From: Gonatopus flavifemur
Taxonomy: Eukaryota; Arthropoda; Insecta; Hymenoptera; Dryinidae
Assembly: GCA_018340375.1 (NCBI GenBank)
Contig: JAFFJZ010000069.1
Location: 186,001 to 250,000 of the forward strand
DNA length: 64,000 nucleotides
Direction: 5' to 3'
The notes under the pieces: model-generated
What the model was told of the DNA's origin: nothing
The model's input: the letters and a program-made list of their open reading frames with translations, nothing else
Database searches by the model: none
In this document: piece by piece, positions 57,584 to 64,000 of the stretch
How the letters are laid out: each line of letters opens with the position of its first letter
Numbering within the stretch: position 1 is the stretch's first letter
Position numbers and translations under genes: made by a program

Positions 57584-59645
57584 ATGGTTGACCGATTGGG
57601 TTAGTTCGTATACGAATTACTTTTATTTTTATCATTTTATCGGTTTCAAAGGTTATTTTAGAACCTTTCGTGATGATTTCTCAAACTAAAAATATTCTTT
57701 TTTCTCTTTCATCACTCGTTTATTATCGTGCATCGGAAAAATCATTTCATGAAACTCACAAGTTGGGTTCTCCATGTTTTTGACAGTTCTCTCGCAAAGA
57801 TATATTTCGACCTTCTCTTCGTACAATTAAAACGTTTTACTTTTTTCAAATTTTTACTAATAAAGTGTTTCATCTCATAATATCGTTCCTTCATTACCAT
57901 ATATTTTGTGTTTTATAGTGAATAGCGAAGCCAATGCCAGACGTATCGCCATGGTCGAGAGCTGCTTTGGCAGTTCAGGACAAGTAAGAAAATCACTTTT
58001 TTTAATCTTTCGTTCATTATAGATTTTTGTTTATTTTTTTTGAAATTTTAATTATAGCATAGTAGTAATGTTGATTATTTTTCCTCATAATTATAGCCAC
58101 TTTCCGTGCCTGGGAGGGTCTTGGTTGGAGAAGGTGTCCTCACAAAAATGTGTCGAAAGAAACCAAAACCCAGACAGTTTTTCTTATTCAACGATATATT
58201 GGTTTATGGAAATATAGTTCTTAATAAGAAAAAGGTGAGTCAAAGTCTATGATATTGTTATAAATTAATTGGTTATAAGTAAGAACCAAAAGTAATATTT
58301 TGAGTTGCATATTATACATATTGTACCACCATTCATCATTATTTCAAAACATCAAGAAATTCCAAATAATAACTATAATATAGATAAATTATTGTTTGAA
58401 TAATCATAGAATGATTTGACACATGACTTGCAAATTGCACTATAAGCCTCTTCAAGTTTGTTGATTAAAAATTCCATTGAATTGTATCACATTTGATCAT
58501 TGTTCTTGCAAACTGAAAAGAATAATGATGAAGAACACAAAATTTGAAAAATAAATGACATTTTTCTACACTCAAATTTTATTCAAAGTACTCAAGCATC
58601 AGGAGAAGCAGGTAAAATTTTGTGCCAATGTTTTTCATAAATTATTTGAAAAATTTGAATTTGGAATCGATAATAATTTAGTATATGCCTGAGATTGGAC
58701 TCTGAATGCAAAATTGGGTTTCTTCAAGGTTTACAAATATTGGGAAATGAAATTACAAAAAATTGTTGACATTTGGAGGTTATTACTTTTAAAATCCTCT
58801 TATGCTTGCCAGAAAATCCGTAAAAGACTGAAATAGAGTCTAATCTTAATCTTTATATTTAGAAACTCATCCTAATTGTGGATTTTATTATTATCCACTA
58901 AAAATTTCCAATGAACGCATAATCTATGAAAGAAGTTAGCACAAAATTTGACTCACTTCTTTTGGTGCTCGAATGCCCTCAAAATCAATGTCTAAGTACT
59001 TGAAAACATTGAGAATTTATTTACATTTATAATATATTATTACACAGATGTAGAGGTGTCAAACTTATTTGTTATGTATTTTGAACAACAAATAGTTTCA
59101 GTAGTCTTTCTGAAATATGTTTGAAAAATCAAAACTTATCGGAAACATTTTTACAATTGATTGGATTGTTAGGGATTAAATGGTACAGTGATTGCATTGA
59201 GAAACACAGCACTGATATCCATATTATTACATGCATATTTGATTCACTTGAAAAAAAAATAAGTAATAATTTTCATTTATATTCAATGGTTTTCACATCT
59301 CTACTAGAGAATTGTAAGATGAATGATATTTTTAATATTTAATAGTACAACAAGCAACATCTTATACCATTGGAGGAAGTGAAGCTTGAATCATTAGCCG
59401 ACGATTGTCGTAAGTTGACTTTAAATTATATTTGAGAAGAGAATGAGCAATCAACAATTGTAGTAAACACTTTTTGAAATGTAAAATCAAGAAACACTTA
59501 ATTAAATATTTATTTATAGAGTATCGTAACGGCTGGCTCATAAAAACGGTAACCAAATCGTTTGCCGTTTACGCTGCTACCGCGACAGAAAAACAAGAAT
59601 GGATGGCACATATAACAAAGTGTATTGAAGATTTGCTCAGAAAAA
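57584..59645 (+). CDS. rush: Plekhf (rush) PH-FYVE protein, coding exons 1-5 (3' end outside window)
   Basis: An endosomal adaptor: the PH domain and the FYVE zinc finger bind phosphoinositides, and Drosophila rush regulates endosome to lysosome traffic. Five coding exons with GT-AG borders and consistent phases: 57584-57599, 57919-57983, 58097-58234, 59346-59409 and 59520-59645 (136 codons plus one base). The N-terminus MVDRLVNSEANARR and VESCFGSSGQPLSVPGRVLV match the family. The PH domain spans residues of about 35-131, with RQFFLFNDILVYGN, NKQHLIPLEEV, RNGWLIKTVTKSFAVYAATA and the conserved Trp in EWMAHITKC. The FYVE exons are not found up to 64000, so the intron after exon 5 exceeds 4.3 kb. 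Confidence 0.93.
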
Positions 59646-59725
59646 GTAAGTACTCCCAGTTCATTGTATTTTGTTTTGACAATAATTTTTCATTTTGAGA
59701 ATATTTTATTTTCCCTTTTTCTTAG

Positions 59726-59793
59726 CCAGTATTGGTATGAGGAATCACCCTAAAACCTTAGAAAAGAATTTATATTCTCACACTTTGTACTAA
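59726..59793 (+). other. Possible alternative 3' exon of Plekhf
   Basis: A strong pyrimidine tract ends in TTAG at 59725, and the following bases join exon 5 in phase to give about 22 codons (TSIGMRNHPKTLEKN...) before a TAA at 59791-59793. Such a product would have the PH domain without FYVE. This is inference from splice signals only, and chance is a fair alternative. Confidence 0.25.
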
Positions 59794-59850
59794 AGACGAA
59801 TGGAAGGTTATAATAGAAGTGGTTTTGATCTGCCAGCGTGAGATTCTTAA

Positions 59851-60135
59851 CCCTTAAACCGTAACCCTGCTCAAAATCACGTCAACCGTAACCCCCGGTC
59901 TAACAGACCGCTATCACCTTCTTCTAGATATTCAAAGTTGTGAGAAGTGAAAAAAACATTTTTTAGATCATTAGAAATGTCTACGAGGTAGGATAGTGGG
60001 CTTATGTACAGAATTTAGTGAGCAATTCTGTGCAGAGTAGGAATGAAATGTCAAACAATTTAACCAAAAAAGTTCGAATTACGAGCAAATACAATTTTGA
60101 TAGCGGTCTGTGAGACTGGGGTTACGGTTAGAGGG
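59851..60135. mobile_element. piggyBac-type MITE in the Plekhf intron
   Basis: Ends CCCTTAAACCGTAACCC and the complement of CCCTCTAACCGTAACCC, flanked by TTAA on both sides (59847-59850 and 60136-60139), the piggyBac target. GGTCT and AGACCGCTATC blocks repeat inverted further inward. No ORF. Confidence 0.8.
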
Positions 60136-60139
60136 TTAA

Positions 60140-63100
60140 AATTCAAAATTTGTTCCGCTGAAACAACCAAACATGATTTATATGGGAATTTTGCAGTTTT
60201 CTGTTTGCCAATTTTTTCCTACACAGATGAAGTTTTTATTCCTATAGGTTTCGAGAAAATCACAATTGTGTCAACTGATCAGTTTTATTTGAACAACCAT
60301 TTATAGGAGATGCATAATGAGAAAAATTTGCTTTTTATTTGCATTTACGAATAATGAAAATTAGTCTCATTCAAATACAAGAATAGCGAGATAACAGATA
60401 TTCATAAAAAAGTTGAAATACTCCAACATTGGTTGGATGGTTCCGTCGGAAGACTGGCGTGATAGAGTTTAAAAGGGGAGAGGAATGATAAGTATAGCAT
60501 TAGGCCATATTTATTATTCCATGATCAAAAGTATAGTGTCTGAGGAAACATTGGACTTTTAGAGTATGCATTCTGTTTGAAATTAATACTTGTGATCACG
60601 GAGTCAACGATTTGATTGGAACCTGGACTTATTATTTTGTCATAAGACGATATTGGACATTATGACATAATACGTTATGGCATAATGTGATGGTGTATTC
60701 TCAAGTGTTGCAGAGTAACTCTTTGATATCAGAACAAAAAATTTCTGAACAACTGACGAGGCTTCGATCAGAATAACAAGTGGATAAGTTCTTTAATTGG
60801 TGGAGCAACAAATCGAGTCAAACCGAAAACTTTGAGTTTCTTACTCACTCTAGTTGAAACTCGACTGCTTCAAGTCGGATGATGTGTTTGCATTATGTGA
60901 TCATGGAAGAGATCGGTTTTGACCGCCCACAGCTTGGAAGCATTAGGCAAATACACCTACACTGTTTTTCAAGGGAGCACAAGAATGGAATATCAACAGA
61001 AGTGTTGGCTGTTTTCTTAGTGTATTCGAAGGGAACTCGATTCCTTGAGTCTGCATGACTTTTTCTTGTCATGTGTTGGTAAAAAAAATCATTTCGGACG
61101 CATCGAGCGAAAAAACCTACGATGTTTTCTAAAGGAGCGAAGAAATTTCACCTGATGTGAGGGTCGATTGTTCTAGACTTTCGCATTGAAACAAGGATCT
61201 TGAGTCCAAAAGACGTTTCCACTTCATGTACCGATGAGAATGATCCAGCGCTGAATTGACATTTAGGTAGACCCGAAGAATGCCAGAGCCCTCATCCAGC
61301 GACGAATTTTTGAATTACTTTATTCCACTGATTAGAACCGATAATTACTGAGGGAAAAATGAAGAAAAAAGGAAGAGAACGTCCTTGAAAAGAGGGTCTT
61401 TCTACAGAGTGCTTCTGGGAACCTTGACAAGCCTAAATCCGGCTTTGAAATTATCAGATCAGATCTCTCAAAGTCTGAAGGTCAGATGGAAAAATTTGAA
61501 ATGGTTTTTAAGGGAGCAAGAGAGTTCACCATCAGCAATGACATCAGTTTCCCCTCTTTTTCTTATTTTCCTTAAGTTCGTATCCCAATATCTCCATGTA
61601 TTGATTGGAATCAATCATTCAAGACTTCTACAACTTAGAAACCTTCAGCAATGAAACCCGCAAAGGTTTTTAAGAGAACAAAAAATCTAATGTTGCTGGA
61701 GTCGTCAGTTTTTTCCTTCTTTCGCATTAAAATTTGTTTCTCCCAGTTCAAATGTAGTAATGTTAGGTCATCTCTTCAAAAATCTTGTACCGAACTGTCG
61801 ATGAGCTGGTATTTTGAACAAAAATCTGATATGCCTGTGGTAAATTGATTTCCAGTTTTATTTGAATATAAATAGAACTATCCCCATCATTCCACATTGT
61901 GTTTTTCCTTTACGTGAGATGCAAACAGGTGCAGGAATTCTGGGTTCTGCGTCATTTGGATTTGCAAAAAGATGAAAAAAAGAGGTAAAGTAATCTCCTT
62001 TTCAGCTTCATATGATGCCGGCCTTAAGCTATTGTTTGACCTGTTGGTAGTACTCCGGTGACTGTAAAATAACAATTTTGAATGCAAAAATTATTCCTTA
62101 CTTAAAAATCCACTCGGGGTATCACCATCATGATTGCTGATGAATGGTTGCTTAAAATTTGAATATCTTCCTTCTATTTTGTTGACTGGACCAAAAGAAT
62201 TTGTATAGAGCTGCATACCTGCATGTGTGATGTAATAACTCGGAGAACGTGACATCTCTCTTTAACATGGGTAATGAAGAAAAACATCACGATAACCAGG
62301 TGATTACTCGACACAAACCGCTTCTCCGTTGGCATTGAATCTCGATTTATTTATTGAAGATTAATTATTCCCAATGAGAAACAGCCTCCCCCCGCCCCCC
62401 CCTATTTCCCACCAACAATCCATCATCCCAAGATCACTGATTCTCACGTGAGCTACATAACTATGTATCTATAAAATTACAATTGCTGTTGAAGCAGATC
62501 ACTAAATGCCGGATTCAACTGTGAATTTTTACTGATGGAAGCGTAGCCTGATAAAGCAAGTAGATTTGAGTCGTAAAAAAGATTGATGATATGCAAAGTT
62601 CCTAGATTTCTCCCCCCGTTTTCTCAACGATTAATGAATCAGGATGTCTACTGATACTGGAAATGTACTGGAATTTTTTCTTGCGTACTTGAAATACTGA
62701 AAAAATACTGGGATTTGAAATTTTGTTCTGAGATTTTTCGAGTGATATATGTAATAAGAAAAACAGTTTGCAAAAAGTTTCAAACTTTTAGAAAAATAGA
62801 AAATGGATAGAGAATGCATGAGTGTAACAAAGTCGATTGGCAAGGCATAATTTTATGACGTTGAGAAAAATATTTCAAATTTGCTGAATTCCATGAGAAA
62901 TTATCTAGCTTGTGGATTTTGACCAAATACTATGATGAATTAATCAAACATTCTTCATGAGGATATCAGAACTATTTTTTTCTCTGGGTTCGTTTCGAAC
63001 TTTTTGATTTTCACCACACGAACACGAAAAACTTAAACGAGCTTGTTTTGTAATGTTCAATAAAATCGTCAAGAAGCATGAGAGCGTTTGAGAGAATAGG

Positions 63101-63255
63101 CACGTGTTTCACGTTAACTAAGAAATTCATTTTTCGTGTTGAAAAACAACTATGAGAAGTCAATGTTATCACAGTAATAGTAACATTTTGAACAATCATC
63201 TTGTATGTAGAATGCATTTGTGATCCCTGTTGGAAAGATCTCATCAATTCTCATA
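60140..63255. other. Intron or intergenic DNA; no exon found
   Basis: Searched for the Cys-rich FYVE pattern without success. 61081-61130 repeats the leader seen at 21890-21930 (ATCATTTCGGACGCATCGAG and the following bases) and then diverges. The short ORFs (61385-61848 and others) do not look like known proteins. Confidence 0.4.
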
Positions 63256-63501
63256 AAGTCTAGTAATTTATGTTGCTGAAGTTTGAATCGTTTAGAGAAA
63301 TGAAATGAAAATTCAAACCCACAAAATATGATGCATGGTCATCATTTAACTTTTCAAATTAATTTATCGGAACTGGAAACATTTTTAAAAGAAAGTACTG
63401 CAAGATTTTGCGTCTTCGGTAGCCGAGTATTTCTTTATTCGAATGTTAATTCGTTTCAATAAACGATTCAAACTTCAGCAACATAGTAATTTCTAGGACA
63501 G
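63256..63501. mobile_element. Foldback MITE (about 245 bp)
   Basis: AGTCTAGTAATTTATGTTGCTG at the left is mirrored by a right end with AACATAGTAATTTCTAGG. A longer shared block, GCTGAAGTTTGAATCGTTTA, lies inward on both sides. Confidence 0.75.
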
Positions 63502-63872
63502 AAACCGTATAAAATATTGTGATCAATGATTCTCGATTCTAAAAGTTTGTACGAGACTCTACAAATTAGTCTCATTAAATCTAATGACGTTCTCATTCCT
63601 GAATTCTAAAATTCATTAACACAAACCAAATATTCGATTTTATATTCAATATCAATTGGATTTGATAAATATTCAACTGATTTAGTGTATACTTTTCCAA
63701 CACTATAGAAAAACTTTTTTAGTAAATTTCCAAGCAACTTTTGTCAGTTGACAAACATTTTTTGGAAAGCCACTAAAATTGTTTGAAAATTTATTAGGAA
63801 TTGGAATTAATTCGTAGTGTTTTTTTAATGAAAAAAAAATTATTTATTTCGAATGAAAATAAAAAAATACAT

Positions 63873-64000
63873 TAATTAAAGTATTGTCCATCGCTTTCAA
63901 GTACTTTCGACCATCTTTCGGGCAAGGAAGGAATACCGTGTCGGAAGAACGCATCATCTTTGGATGCAATCCACAAATCGACCCATTTTTGGCAATCTTC
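63873..64000 (-). pseudogene. Mariner transposase C-terminus, cut by the window edge
   Basis: The minus strand reads CQKWVDLWIASKDDAFFRHG and LPERWSKVLESDGQYFN, then a TAA at 63873-63875: the mariner C-terminal domain. The rest of the gene and the left end of the element lie beyond 64000; whether it is broken cannot be judged. Confidence 0.85.

Noticed and set aside
61385..61848. Possible FYVE exon of Plekhf
   Set aside because: The frames lack the paired Cys pattern and the basic RHHCR-type motif.

Overview
This is a eukaryotic, AT-rich genomic window, almost certainly from an insect. The evidence is spliced genes with GT-AG introns, five mariner copies, a copia relic, several LINEs, a THAP/P-type transposase and very many foldback MITEs. 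The three recognisable host genes (an MFSD12-like transporter, ribonuclease kappa and a Plekhf/rush PH protein) are conserved in animals, so the insect order cannot be fixed from this window.

Layout. 1-2049: 3' part of a decayed copia element with its 3' LTR. 2270-5855: foldback MITEs and two mariners; the one at 2568-3889 has an uninterrupted 366-codon ORF. 7155-13985: a nested cassette. An old RAG1-like transposase relic on the + strand is split by an RTE-type LINE, and that LINE is split by a 4.77 kb RAG1-like transposon on the - strand. 14100-22540: an irritans-type mariner relic, a long-TIR foldback element with AACGTT palindromes, MITEs, a second RTE-type LINE and an HGERFHQ-type ORF. 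22620-32530: an older LINE (ORF1, endonuclease, RT, zinc knuckle) split by a 5.9 kb foldback element with tandem-repeat arms. 32.5-40.3 kb: mostly noncoding, with a palindromic element and a mariner that itself carries a MITE. 40321-47188: a THAP-domain P-element-type transposase gene with introns and at least three in-frame stops. 48.4-53.7 kb: one small unidentified ORF and a dense nest of MITEs.

Host genes. 53723-55426 (-) holds five exons of an MFSD12-like membrane transporter whose last exon is not found. 56554-56934 (-) is a complete two-exon RNASEK gene. 57584-59645 (+) holds the first five coding exons of Plekhf/rush (N-terminus and PH domain); its FYVE exons must lie beyond the right edge. 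RNASEK and Plekhf are divergent and share an upstream region of about 650 bp. 59.7-64 kb is intronic and intergenic DNA with a piggyBac-type MITE, a palindrome and a truncated mariner at the edge.

The most notable system is the transposon at 8258-13030. It encodes a protein resembling the RAG1 core, its ends begin with CACAGTG (identical to the V(D)J RSS heptamer), and it is flanked by a 5-bp duplication CAGCA. A paralogous LINE copy in this same window (around 21727) supplies the empty site and confirms the duplication. It has one stop and one frameshift, carries no RAG2-like gene, and appears to lack the second catalytic Asp at the expected place. An older relative lies around it.
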